Shown one piece after another: positions 7,036 through 14,225 of a DNA stretch of 64,000 nt. The stretch is taken from positions 19,463 to 83,462 of the forward strand of contig JAEEQG010000007.1 in NCBI GenBank assembly GCA_016285185.1, read 5' to 3'. The notes under the pieces were generated by a model. That model was not told the DNA's origin. It ran no database searches and saw only the letters and a list, made by a program, of their open reading frames with translations. The translations under genes were made by a program, and so were the position numbers. Within the stretch, counting starts at the first letter, position 1. Each line of letters begins with the position of its first letter. This stretch comes from Spirochaetota bacterium (GTDB lineage: Bacteria; Spirochaetota; Spirochaetia; Treponematales; Treponemataceae).

Positions 7036-9152
7036 GCGACCAAAAAGAATTTCCGGAATGGAAGAACTTTCTTGACAACAAGGAAGAAAAAAGGGCGGGG
7101 CTTGTTATTAAGAGCGTTGTCAAGCGTTCCGGAGAAATTAAGCCGTATGATTCGGATAAAATCACGGCTGCAATCGGAAAAGCCATTGAGGCTGTAGAAA
7201 AAAAACCGAATATGGAAAAAGCAAGGCAGTTGACAAAGGAAGTTGAAAAAAAACTTAAGGAAATGATGTCGATGCGCCATGAGCATTCTATTCCTGCTAT
7301 TGAAGAAATTCAGGACATTGTTGAAAATGTTCTTATAAGTAATAAAGAAGTTGCGGTTGCCAAAGCCTATATTCTGTACAGAGCAAGACACGACGCAATC
7401 CGTGATGCGAAAAGTCTTATGCTCGATATAAATGACACAATGGACGGTTATTTAAATCAGTCCGACTGGCGTGTAAATGAAAACGCAAATGTCAATTTTT
7501 CGCTCGGTGGTCTTATTCTTCACAATTCAGGTACAATTACAGCAAATTACTGGCTGCGTAATATCTATTCGCAGGAAGTTGCGGAAGCCCACAAAACAGC
7601 AGCTTTTCATATACATGATTTGTCAATGTTCTCCGGCTACTGTGCGGGTTGGTCTATCCGACAGCTGATTGCGGAAGGTTTGGGCGGTGTTCCTGACAAA
7701 ATAACGTCAACACCTGCAACGCATCTTTCAACACTGGTAAATCAGATTGTAAACTTTCTCGGTATTATGCAGAATGAGTGGGCGGGAGCACAGGCTTTCA
7801 GTTCTTTTGATACTTATCTTGCTCCTTTTATCAAAAAAGACAATCTTTCAGAGAAAGAAGTCCGCCAGTGCATCCAGAGCTTTATTTTCGGTGTAAACAC
7901 ACCGAGCCGTTGGGGTTCTCAGGCGCCGTTCACAAATATCACGCTAGACTGGGTATGTCCTGATGACTTAAAAGACAAGCCTGCCATTGTCGGTGGTAAG
8001 GAAATGCCATTTAAATACAGCGATTGTCAGAAAGAAATGGATATGATCAACAAGGTCTTTATTGAACTGATGATTGAAGGCGATGCAGCGGGACGCGGTT
8101 TTGCCTATCCAATTCCAACATATAATATTACAAAGAACTTTGACTGGGACAGCGAAAATGCAAAGCTTTTGTTTGAGATGACAGCGCAGTATGGTACTCC
8201 GAACTTCCAAAACTTTGTAAATTCAGACTTGAATCCGAGTGATGTACGTTCAATGTGTTGCCGTCTTCAACTAGACAAACGCGAATTGCGCAGACGCGGT
8301 GGCGGTTTGTTCGGTGCGGACGAGTTTACCGGTTCTTTGGGCGTTGTTACAATAAACCTGCCTCAAATCGGTTATCTTGCAAAGGATGAAAAACAATTCT
8401 TTGCAAGACTTGATTACCTTATGGATCTGGCAAAAGAAAGCCTCTGCACAAAGCGTAAGGTTATTCAGCGCCTTCTTGATGGCGGACTTTTTCCGTATAC
8501 AAGCCGTTATCTTAAAAAGCTTGACAACCACTTTAACACAATTGGATTGTGCGGTATGAACGAATGCTGCATGAACTTTTTGGGAACAGACATTACGACT
8601 GCAAAAGGCAAAGCCTTTGCGGAAAAAGTTCTCGTTCATATGCGAACACGTCTTGCAGACTATCAGGAAACTACCGGTGAGTTGTTCAACCTTGAAGCGA
8701 CTCCTGCGGAAAGTACTTCGTACAGACTTGCAAAACACGACAAAAAGACATATCCGGATATTATCACATCAGGTGAAGAAGAACCGTTCTATACAAATTC
8801 TTCCCAGCTGCCGGTAGATTATACCGCCGATGTTTTTGAAGCTCTTGATCATCAGGAATCATTGCAGACCAAGTATACCGGAGGAACAATGTTCCACGTA
8901 TTCATGGGTGAAGCTGTACGTGACTGGAAAACATGCCGTGATTTGGTTCGCTCAATTGCATCAAGTTATCGTATTCCTTTCTTTACGATTTCGCCGACTT
9001 ATTCAATCTGCCGTATTCACGGTTACTTGAACGGTGAACAGTTTGAATGTCCTAAATGTAAGGAAGAAGCAGCATACGAACTGCAAAGAAAGCTTACAAA
9101 GCTTGAAGCCGAAAGGGCAGATCTGTTGGCGGCCGCAGGACAGACAAATTAA
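7032..9152 (+). CDS. nrdD: Anaerobic ribonucleotide reductase catalytic subunit NrdD lacking its glycyl-radical segment
   Basis: Class III reductase of 706 residues that converts ribonucleoside triphosphates to dNTPs without oxygen. It has an ATP-cone at about 27-125, the barrel with HIHDLSMFSGYC (C204) and SMCCRL (C409-C410) as active-site cysteines, and a zinc site near the end (C660, H663, C673, C676). In ordinary NrdD the zinc site is followed by the block EVYxRxxGYxRPVxxWNxGK with the radical glycine. Here the protein instead ends with a helix (about 679-702) and a stop. That missing block is the start of the next gene. The start codon is GTG with GGAGG six bases upstream, overlapping nrdR. 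The long intergenic stretch with promoter and operators after the stop argues against a recent frameshift. Confidence 0.97.
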   Translation: MSDQKEFPEWKNFLDNKEEKRAGLVIKSVVKRSGEIKPYDSDKITAAIGKAIEAVEKKPNMEKARQLTKEVEKKLKEMMSMRHEHSIPAIEEIQDIVENVLISNKEVAVAKAYILYRARHDAIRDAKSLMLDINDTMDGYLNQSDWRVNENANVNFSLGGLILHNSGTITANYWLRNIYSQEVAEAHKTAAFHIHDLSMFSGYCAGWSIRQLIAEGLGGVPDKITSTPATHLSTLVNQIVNFLGIMQNEWAGAQAFSSFDTYLAPFIKKDNLSEKEVRQCIQSFIFGVNTPSRWGSQAPFTNITLDWVCPDDLKDKPAIVGGKEMPFKYSDCQKEMDMINKVFIELMIEGDAAGRGFAYPIPTYNITKNFDWDSENAKLLFEMTAQYGTPNFQNFVNSDLNPSDVRSMCCRLQLDKRELRRRGGGLFGADEFTGSLGVVTINLPQIGYLAKDEKQFFARLDYLMDLAKESLCTKRKVIQRLLDGGLFPYTSRYLKKLDNHFNTIGLCGMNECCMNFLGTDITTAKGKAFAEKVLVHMRTRLADYQETTGELFNLEATPAESTSYRLAKHDKKTYPDIITSGEEEPFYTNSSQLPVDYTADVFEALDHQESLQTKYTGGTMFHVFMGEAVRDWKTCRDLVRSIASSYRIPFFTISPTYSICRIHGYLNGEQFECPKCKEEAAYELQRKLTKLEAERADLLAAAGQTN

Positions 9153-9170
9153 AATACGAAAAAAAGATTA

Positions 9171-9186
9171 ACACTAAATATAGTGT
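9171..9186. promoter_or_regulatory. NrdR box 1 upstream of the glycyl-radical/redoxin gene
   Basis: ACACTAAATATAGTGT, an almost perfect NrdR operator palindrome, in the 142-base gap after nrdD. Its start is 42 bases from that of box 2. Confidence 0.85.
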
Positions 9187-9193
9187 AAAAAGC

Positions 9194-9222
9194 TTGCAAA
9201 AAATCAAAAAGCACACTATATT
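9194..9222 (+). promoter_or_regulatory. Promoter for the glycyl-radical/redoxin-nrdG operon
   Basis: TTGCAA (9194-9199), a 17-base spacer and TATATT (9217-9222). The -10 lies inside the second NrdR box, so repressor binding would occlude it. A second TATAAT at 9253-9258 lacks a good -35. Confidence 0.65.
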
Positions 9223-9228
9223 TAGTAA
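9213..9228. promoter_or_regulatory. NrdR box 2 upstream of the glycyl-radical/redoxin gene
   Basis: ACACTATATTTAGTAA matches the NrdR operator in its left half and centre and overlaps the -10 element of the promoter. Together with box 1 it shows that this gene is expressed as part of the reductase regulon. Confidence 0.8.
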
Positions 9229-9294
9229 AGATGTAGTAAAAAGTTACCGATATATAATGTAACTGAATTATTACAAGTTTGGGAGGAAAAAATT

Positions 9295-9834
9295 ATGGAA
9301 ACAACAGGAAGAACTTTGGAAGCTATAGATGCTGAAATTGCACGCACAAAAGAAGCTCTTGCCAATGTAAAAGGCAGCGAAACAGAAGTATATGCAAGAA
9401 TTGTAGGTTATTACCGTTCTGTAAGAAACTGGAACAAAGGTAAGCGTGACGAATATAATCACAGAAAAATGTTTGTATATGACAATAAAAATGCTGCAGA
9501 GACCGTTATGGATAAAAAAGCAGCTGCACCTGTTGCCCATACTGCAGAAGCAAATGAAAATACAAAGAGTGCTTTTACTCCTGCCCGCTATGAATTGTTT
9601 GCAAGGGCAACATGTCCAAATTGTCCGCCTGTAAAAGAATATATGGCAAATGTAATAATTCCCGGAACAATGATTGACGTTGATTCTGAAGAAGGATTTG
9701 CCAAGGCTTCTGAACTCGGAGTTTTTGCCGCTCCTACAGTTATTGTTTATGATGCAAATGACTGTGAATGCGCAAGAGCACACTCAGTTTCCGAACTGGC
9801 TGCAATTTTTGAGCCGGTTGCAGCAGTATGCTAG
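9295..9834 (+). CDS. Split glycyl-radical subunit of class III ribonucleotide reductase fused to a thioredoxin-like domain
   Basis: A 179-residue protein with three parts. Residues 7-25 form a helix with a regular hydrophobic repeat (L8, I11, I15, L22, V25). Residues 30-60 contain TEVYARIVGYYRSVRNWNKG, the C-terminal glycyl-radical block of NrdD, with G38 as the expected radical site. After a linker rich in Ala, Lys and Glu, residues 98-179 form a thioredoxin/glutaredoxin fold with CPNC (107-110) and a cis-Pro segment FAAPTVIVYD (P147). The upstream NrdD lacks exactly this glycine block, so the protein is inferred to complete the enzyme in trans, be activated by NrdG, and possibly recycle the active-site disulfide. 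GGGAGG precedes the ATG. It overlaps nrdG by seven bases. Confidence 0.93.
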   Translation: METTGRTLEAIDAEIARTKEALANVKGSETEVYARIVGYYRSVRNWNKGKRDEYNHRKMFVYDNKNAAETVMDKKAAAPVAHTAEANENTKSAFTPARYELFARATCPNCPPVKEYMANVIIPGTMIDVDSEEGFAKASELGVFAAPTVIVYDANDCECARAHSVSELAAIFEPVAAVC

Positions 9835-10547
9835 AAGGCGAAAACAGACAAAAGAAAATCGGAGCTCTGATAAAAACATCTCTGGTTGATTATCCGCAGA
9901 AAGTTGCAGCAGCCGTGTTCCTACACGGCTGTAATCTTAGGTGTCCGTATTGTTATAACGTTGAGCTTGTTACCGGAAAAACAGATGATTATGACTGCGT
10001 AACATATGAAGAAGTTATAGCTCACCTTGAAAAGCGTAAAAATGTTCTCTCCGGTTTTGTTATTTCAGGCGGAGAACCATGTATGAGTTCCTGTTTGGAA
10101 TCACTAATACGGGATGCGCGAAGTATTGGTTATCTTATAAAACTGGATACTAACGGAACTTTCCCTGAAAAACTTGAATCTCTTTTTTCAAATACAGCTC
10201 TTATTCCTGATTTTGTCGCTATGGATTTTAAAACAACACCTGAAAAATACACCTTATGCGGAAAAGAAGTATCTGAAAAAATAAAAAAATCAATTTCCAT
10301 TATTTCGCAATTATCATCTGAAAAGCGTGAATTCCGTACGGTTCTTGTTCCTAATCTGGTAAATGAAGAAGATATTGCTGATATGGCACAATATTTACCT
10401 AAAGATGCAGCATGGCGTTTTGCCCGTTTTAGAAACGACAATTGCCTTGATAAAAACTATGAATCTCTTGTGCCATATACACAGGAACAAATTGATTCGC
10501 TTGTGCGCATTGCCGCAAAATATATACCGGATTCTGTATTGCGCTGA
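9828..10547 (+). CDS. nrdG: Anaerobic ribonucleotide reductase activating protein (radical SAM, NrdG2-like)
   Basis: Radical SAM activase (239 residues) that uses a 4Fe-4S cluster and S-adenosylmethionine to make the glycyl radical. The cluster motif CNLRCPYC (C-x3-C-x2-C) follows 'GALIKTSLVDYPQKVAAAVF', the N-terminal signature of the NrdG2 subgroup; the SAM-binding GGEP motif is also present. It is longer than E. coli NrdG (about 154 residues), in line with the NrdG2 type. It overlaps the glycyl-radical/redoxin gene, so its likely target is that small protein docked on NrdD. The ribosome site is weak, which suggests coupled translation. Confidence 0.93.
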   Translation: MLEGENRQKKIGALIKTSLVDYPQKVAAAVFLHGCNLRCPYCYNVELVTGKTDDYDCVTYEEVIAHLEKRKNVLSGFVISGGEPCMSSCLESLIRDARSIGYLIKLDTNGTFPEKLESLFSNTALIPDFVAMDFKTTPEKYTLCGKEVSEKIKKSISIISQLSSEKREFRTVLVPNLVNEEDIADMAQYLPKDAAWRFARFRNDNCLDKNYESLVPYTQEQIDSLVRIAAKYIPDSVLR

Positions 10548-10567
10548 TTAAACTTTAAAAGGATTTT

Positions 10568-11446
10568 ATGAACAAAAAACAAATACGGGCAAATATTTTA
10601 CTATTCCTTACTGCCCTTATATGGGGATTTGCATTTTCAGCACAAAGATTCGGTGCGCAATATCTCAAACCCTTTTGGTTCAACGGAATACGCTTTGCCC
10701 TTGGCAGTCTGTCTCTTGTGCCGCTTATTGTTTATCGTAAAAGACATGGAACTTCTGTTCAAAATACTGCGAAGAACCTGCTCGTTGCCGGTATATTGTG
10801 CGGAATATGCATGTTTGCAGGTGCAAGTTTGCAACAAATAGGTATTGAAACAACAACAGCAGGCAAAGCAGGTTTTGTTACTGGTTTGTATGTGGTTCTA
10901 GTTCCTGTAATAGGTTTGTTTATGGGGCGAAAAACCGGAGCCATGACATGGATTGCAGTGATAATTGCGTTGCTGGGACTTTATCTGTTAACTGTTACTG
11001 AAAAATTCAAAATAGGTAAGGGTGATTTAATTGTCCTTGTCGGTTCTCTTTTTTGGGCATTCCATATTCTGATTATAGACCATTTTTCGCAAAAAACAGA
11101 TCCTTTGGAGTTATCAAGCGTACAATTTGCCGTTTGTTCCTTTTTCAGCCTTATCATTGCATTCTATACGGAAGAAATCTCCGCTGGAGCTGTTAAAGGT
11201 GCATTGATACCGATTTTGTACGGTGGTTTTTGTTCTGTCGGTATAGCATATACTCTACAGGTTGTCGCGCAAAAAGACGCTGAACCTTCCCAAGCATCAT
11301 TAATTCTTTGCCTTGAGACAGTATTCAGTGTTTTAGGCGGTATGCTCTTATTAAACGAAGAAATGACATTAAGAAATATCTGTGGATGTTTTTTGATGTT
11401 TGGTGCAATCGTTATTGCACAACTACCGCAAAGAAAAAACAAATAA
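10568..11446 (+). CDS. EamA/DMT-family membrane transporter
   Basis: Polytopic inner-membrane protein of 292 residues with about ten helices arranged as two EamA repeats. The first starts 'ILLFLTALIWGFAFSAQRF'; the second repeat starts near residue 150 (DLIVLVGSLFWAFHILII). Such proteins export or exchange small metabolites, and the substrate cannot be inferred. It begins 20 bases after nrdG with an AAAGGA ribosome site, so it is probably transcribed with the reductase genes; whether it has a nucleotide-related role is open. A terminator hairpin follows it directly. Confidence 0.9.
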   Translation: MNKKQIRANILLFLTALIWGFAFSAQRFGAQYLKPFWFNGIRFALGSLSLVPLIVYRKRHGTSVQNTAKNLLVAGILCGICMFAGASLQQIGIETTTAGKAGFVTGLYVVLVPVIGLFMGRKTGAMTWIAVIIALLGLYLLTVTEKFKIGKGDLIVLVGSLFWAFHILIIDHFSQKTDPLELSSVQFAVCSFFSLIIAFYTEEISAGAVKGALIPILYGGFCSVGIAYTLQVVAQKDAEPSQASLILCLETVFSVLGGMLLLNEEMTLRNICGCFLMFGAIVIAQLPQRKNK

Positions 11447-11447
11447 A

Positions 11448-11474
11448 AAAGCTGTCTCTTTACAAGACAGCTTT
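11448..11474. terminator. Intrinsic terminator between convergent genes
   Basis: A ten-base-pair stem (11448-11457 with 11465-11474) and a seven-base loop. On the minus strand it is followed by a T-rich run, so it best terminates the DUF1508 gene; on the plus strand it can also end the reductase/EamA transcript. Confidence 0.8.
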
Positions 11475-11483
11475 CTATAAATC

Positions 11484-11855
11484 TTATTCTTCAACTGTTG
11501 CAGCGTCAGGTGCATTTTTCTTTATTGATTCAATGCCCTTCAAGCAGCTTGCTTTAGCCGGATAGCTTTCACCGGTTGCAATAATTTGTCCATTTGATGC
11601 CTTAAGACGGAAGCGGAATTCACCGGCTTTATCTTTATATACTTCAAATTTAGGATTTTTTTCTGTTGCAAAGCCGTCTACGGTCTGATCTTCGATTGCA
11701 GCAACAGGTGCATTTTTCTTTACACTCTCGATGCCGTTTTTGCAACTTGCATCACTTGTATACACTTCAGATGTAGCAATGATTTCACCGTTGCCTGCTT
11801 TTAAATTGAATTTTACACCATTTTTGGCTTTTGAAATAACAAATTTTCCTGCCAT
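11484..11855 (-). CDS. YegP/DUF1508 family protein with two tandem repeats
   Basis: A small protein of 123 residues made of two copies of the YegP (DUF1508) unit, at about 1-50 and 66-116. Each carries the core 'K..NGxIIATxExYxxxASCxxGIESxKKNAP'. The family is widespread and its molecular role is not established; small soluble stress-related proteins are typical. The start chosen is the ATG at 11855 (MAGKFVIS) with an AGGGGATAAT site; an open frame continues upstream but has no family similarity there. It has its own strong promoter and a terminator at each end of the unit. Confidence 0.92.
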   Translation of the reverse strand: MAGKFVISKAKNGVKFNLKAGNGEIIATSEVYTSDASCKNGIESVKKNAPVAAIEDQTVDGFATEKNPKFEVYKDKAGEFRFRLKASNGQIIATGESYPAKASCLKGIESIKKNAPDAATVEE

Positions 11856-11871
11856 ATTATCCCCTGTAAAA

Positions 11872-11906
11872 AATAAATCTGTACATAAAATACGTACAGA
11901 TTTATT
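11872..11906 (-). terminator. Intrinsic terminator of the flagellar rod operon
   Basis: A 13-base-pair inverted repeat (11872-11884 with 11894-11906) and nine-base loop, followed on the minus strand by a T-rich tract. It lies downstream of the rod-binding gene and overlaps the promoter of the DUF1508 gene. Confidence 0.7.
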
Positions 11907-11932
11907 ATAGACGTAAAATGTTATTTTAGCAA
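11904..11932 (-). promoter_or_regulatory. Sigma-70 promoter for the DUF1508 gene
   Basis: TTGCTA (11932-11927), a 17-base spacer and a perfect TATAAT (11909-11904). The predicted start (near 11897) falls in the hairpin loop, so the full terminator stem is not present in this transcript. Confidence 0.7.
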
Positions 11933-11952
11933 ATAAAAAATAAAGAAGTTGT

Positions 11953-12519
11953 TTATTTTCCGGCAAGCTGAAGATAAACCTGATCTGCCAGACCAAAACC
12001 TGCGGCTTTTGTCATTGCAGAAGCATATTCATCATAAAGCATGTCCTCATACATATCCTGAGCATATGAGTTTTTTTCACCGAACAGGTTAGTTTTACTG
12101 ATTGTATTGCGCATTGAACCAAGCATGATTTTTACAAAATATGATTCAAGTTCCAAAGCCTGTTCATACAGCTTACTGCTTTTGTCAATCTTTTCGGATG
12201 AAGCCATACCATGAGCACCGACAGCGTTTGCAGCGGCTCCTGAAGGCATAGCAGATTTATCTGCGGGATTTGCAAAGGCATTTGCCATTCCAGAAACAAA
12301 ATCACCGTTAAGTCTGCCACTTTCAGTTATCTGTTCGGATGAAAGAGAACTCTTGTTTTCCATTCCAGCCTGGATACCGTCAATCAATGCCTGAAACTTT
12401 GAAATTTCGTTATTGGTCTGAGCCATTTTTGAGGCGCTCATTCCAGCTATTCCGCCTGAAGGAATGTTTACAGAATTTGTTCTGTTATAAAACTCTGCTA
12501 TGTTAAGTGCTGACGGCAT
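11953..12519 (-). CDS. Flagellar rod-binding protein (FlgJ N-terminal type)
   Basis: Protein of 188 residues. The C-terminal 75 residues carry the rod-binding domain: 'KLYEQALELESYFVKIMLGS' then a block ending in GFGLADQVYLQL. In FlgJ of enteric bacteria this domain caps the growing rod and is followed by a peptidoglycan hydrolase domain, which is absent here; a separate muramidase would be needed. The N-terminal half is Ala/Ser-rich and low in known motifs. It is the last gene after flgF and flgG (15-base gap), with a GGAG ribosome site, and ends at a terminator. Confidence 0.88.
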   Translation of the reverse strand: MPSALNIAEFYNRTNSVNIPSGGIAGMSASKMAQTNNEISKFQALIDGIQAGMENKSSLSSEQITESGRLNGDFVSGMANAFANPADKSAMPSGAAANAVGAHGMASSEKIDKSSKLYEQALELESYFVKIMLGSMRNTISKTNLFGEKNSYAQDMYEDMLYDEYASAMTKAAGFGLADQVYLQLAGK

Positions 12520-12533
12520 GTGCTATTCTCCGT

Positions 12534-13328
12534 TTACCGCTTTAAGTTAGTTGCTGTTGAAAGCATATTGTCGCTTGTCTGTATTGCTTTTGAGCTGAAC
12601 TCATACGCACGCTGGGCAACAATCATCGAAACCATTTCATTTACAACTGAAACGTTTGACATTTCAAGGAATTTGTGATGAGTTTCACCCATACCGTCAA
12701 ATCCTGGACGATTGGCTATAGGATCCCCGGATGCATTTGTTACAATAAAAAGATTATCTCCATCGGCTTTAAGACCTACAGGGTTCGGAAATCTGTAAAG
12801 CTCAATCTGTCCAACCTGCATAGGAATATCATTGCCTGAAACTTTTACTGTTACTCTTCCGTCTCTGCTGATAGCCAGTGTATCGATAAGAAATCCTTCC
12901 GGCATGATAATTTCAGGCATAACATGCAATCCGTTGGAAGTTACGAGCTGACCATTTGAATCAATCTTAAATGAACCGTCACGTGTATATGCATAACTGC
13001 CGTCATACTGCTGAACGCGGAAGAAACCTTCACCTTCGATGGCAAGGTCAGTAGCATTCTGTGTATGTTGTAATGAACCTTGATCAAACATTCTCTGTGT
13101 TGCAGCAACCTTAACACCGCTACCCATCTGAATTCCAACAGGTGTAACCGTGTCTTCCGTAGCAGGAGTTCCTGCTCTTTTTACGTTCTGATATACCAAA
13201 TCTTCAAATTCAACACGCTGTTTTTTATAACCGCTTGTATTTACATTTGAAAGGTTGTTGGAAATTGTATCAATGTTTGCCTGCTGTCCGTTCATTCCGG
13301 TTGCAGCTGTCCATAAGCTTCTTACCAT
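12534..13328 (-). CDS. flgG: Flagellar distal rod protein FlgG
   Basis: Distal rod subunit of the flagellar axial structure (264 residues, standard length). The N-terminal rod signature 'MNGQQANIDTISNNLSNVNT' and SGYKK are present, as is the C-terminal helix with NVSVVNEMVSMIVAQRAYEF. The middle has the FlgG beta domain (GSGVKV, DLAIEGEGFFRV, YTRDGSF). It lies 13 bases after flgF and 14 before the rod-binding gene, with an AAGGAA ribosome site. In spirochaetes the rod supports periplasmic flagella. Confidence 0.97.
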   Translation of the reverse strand: MVRSLWTAATGMNGQQANIDTISNNLSNVNTSGYKKQRVEFEDLVYQNVKRAGTPATEDTVTPVGIQMGSGVKVAATQRMFDQGSLQHTQNATDLAIEGEGFFRVQQYDGSYAYTRDGSFKIDSNGQLVTSNGLHVMPEIIMPEGFLIDTLAISRDGRVTVKVSGNDIPMQVGQIELYRFPNPVGLKADGDNLFIVTNASGDPIANRPGFDGMGETHHKFLEMSNVSVVNEMVSMIVAQRAYEFSSKAIQTSDNMLSTATNLKR

Positions 13329-13341
13329 TTTTTATTCCTTA

Positions 13342-14136
13342 TTATCTAAGTGTTGCAACTTTTGACCATAAAGTTGACATCATTGAATCTTCTGACTGGA
13401 TAGTTTTTTGATTTGCTTCATATGCCCTGTTTACTTCGATCATCTGAACCATTTCATTAACAACGTTAACGTTTGATGTTTCAACATATTCCTGCAAAAG
13501 GGAAGGGCGCTCTTCTCCCTCAGCGATATATGCTTTGCCAGAAATTTCAGTATCTATGTAAAGGCTGCTGCCCTGTTTTTTAAGGTATCTTTCGTTGTCA
13601 AAACGGACAAGCTTAAGTCTGTCAACGACTTCGTTATTTTCTTCTGTTATGATTCCATCATCATTAACTTTAAAGTGTTTATCAGTGAGCTGGATAATTC
13701 CATTTTCACCAAGAACAGGATAACCTTCTTTTGTTTCGAGGATTCCTTCTTTGCCGATTATAAAGTTACCGTTTCTTGTATAGCGCTCGCCCATTGGTGT
13801 CTGAACAGCAAAAAAACCTTCGCCTGTAAGTGCTATATCAGTAGAAGCACCTGTATTCTTGAATGAACCCTGTTCAAAATCAGTATAAAGTTCGTTTGTT
13901 TCTACTCCAAGTCCGAGTTTTCCGACAATAGGTGCTGCATCAGCTGAACCGCCGTAGAATTTATATTCGCCGTCTGCTTTCATTCTGCGAATCAATAATT
14001 CAGAAAAGTTTTTGCTTACTGTAACATCACGTTTAAATCCGTTTGTGTCCACATTAGCAAGATTATTAGAGATTGCATCCAAATGGTTCTGCTGGGCGCT
14101 CATTCCGCTTGCGCCGATATACCAACCTCGTACCAT
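13342..14136 (-). CDS. flgF: Flagellar proximal rod protein FlgF
   Basis: Rod subunit of 264 residues related to FlgG. The N-terminus 'GASGMSAQQNHLDAISNNLA' and C-terminus with SNVNVVNEMVQMIEVNRAYE identify the rod/hook family; the divergent middle (RMKADGEYKFYGGSADAAP) and its place before flgG point to FlgF. The start ATG at 14136 has GGAGG upstream. It is the first gene of the rod operon, with a sigma-28-like promoter 20-50 bases upstream. Confidence 0.93.
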   Translation of the reverse strand: MVRGWYIGASGMSAQQNHLDAISNNLANVDTNGFKRDVTVSKNFSELLIRRMKADGEYKFYGGSADAAPIVGKLGLGVETNELYTDFEQGSFKNTGASTDIALTGEGFFAVQTPMGERYTRNGNFIIGKEGILETKEGYPVLGENGIIQLTDKHFKVNDDGIITEENNEVVDRLKLVRFDNERYLKKQGSSLYIDTEISGKAYIAEGEERPSLLQEYVETSNVNVVNEMVQMIEVNRAYEANQKTIQSEDSMMSTLWSKVATLR

Positions 14137-14162
14137 ACGAGCCTCCTGATTCCAATACTTAT

Positions 14163-14189
14163 TTATCGGAGGCTGAAAAAAAAGATTAA
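14163..14189 (-). promoter_or_regulatory. Candidate sigma-28 (FliA) promoter for flgF-flgG
   Basis: On the minus strand TTAA (14189-14186), exactly 15 bases, then TCCGATAA (14170-14163), against the consensus TAAA-N15-GCCGATAA (10 of 12 positions). The predicted start is about 20 bases before flgF. Confidence 0.5.
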
Positions 14190-14225
14190 GCGAAAAATAT
14201 AGGTTTTTACATAGTTTATAGGCTT

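Noticed and set aside
9009..9026. RIHGYL in NrdD as the glycyl-radical motif
   Set aside because: It lies between the first and second cysteine groups of the zinc site (C660, H663 and C673, C676), as in intact NrdD proteins where a true RxxGY block follows later. That later block is in the next gene.
9140..9300. nrdD and the following gene being one gene broken by a frameshift or sequencing error
   Set aside because: The 142-base gap holds a promoter, two NrdR boxes and a strong ribosome site, and NrdD ends with an extra helix. The split is an established arrangement and not a single-base fault.
11856..11996. N-terminal extension of the DUF1508 protein (start at 11996)
   Set aside because: The extension would cover the promoter and hairpin, has no family similarity, and overlaps the end of the rod-binding gene; the ATG at 11855 has a good ribosome site.
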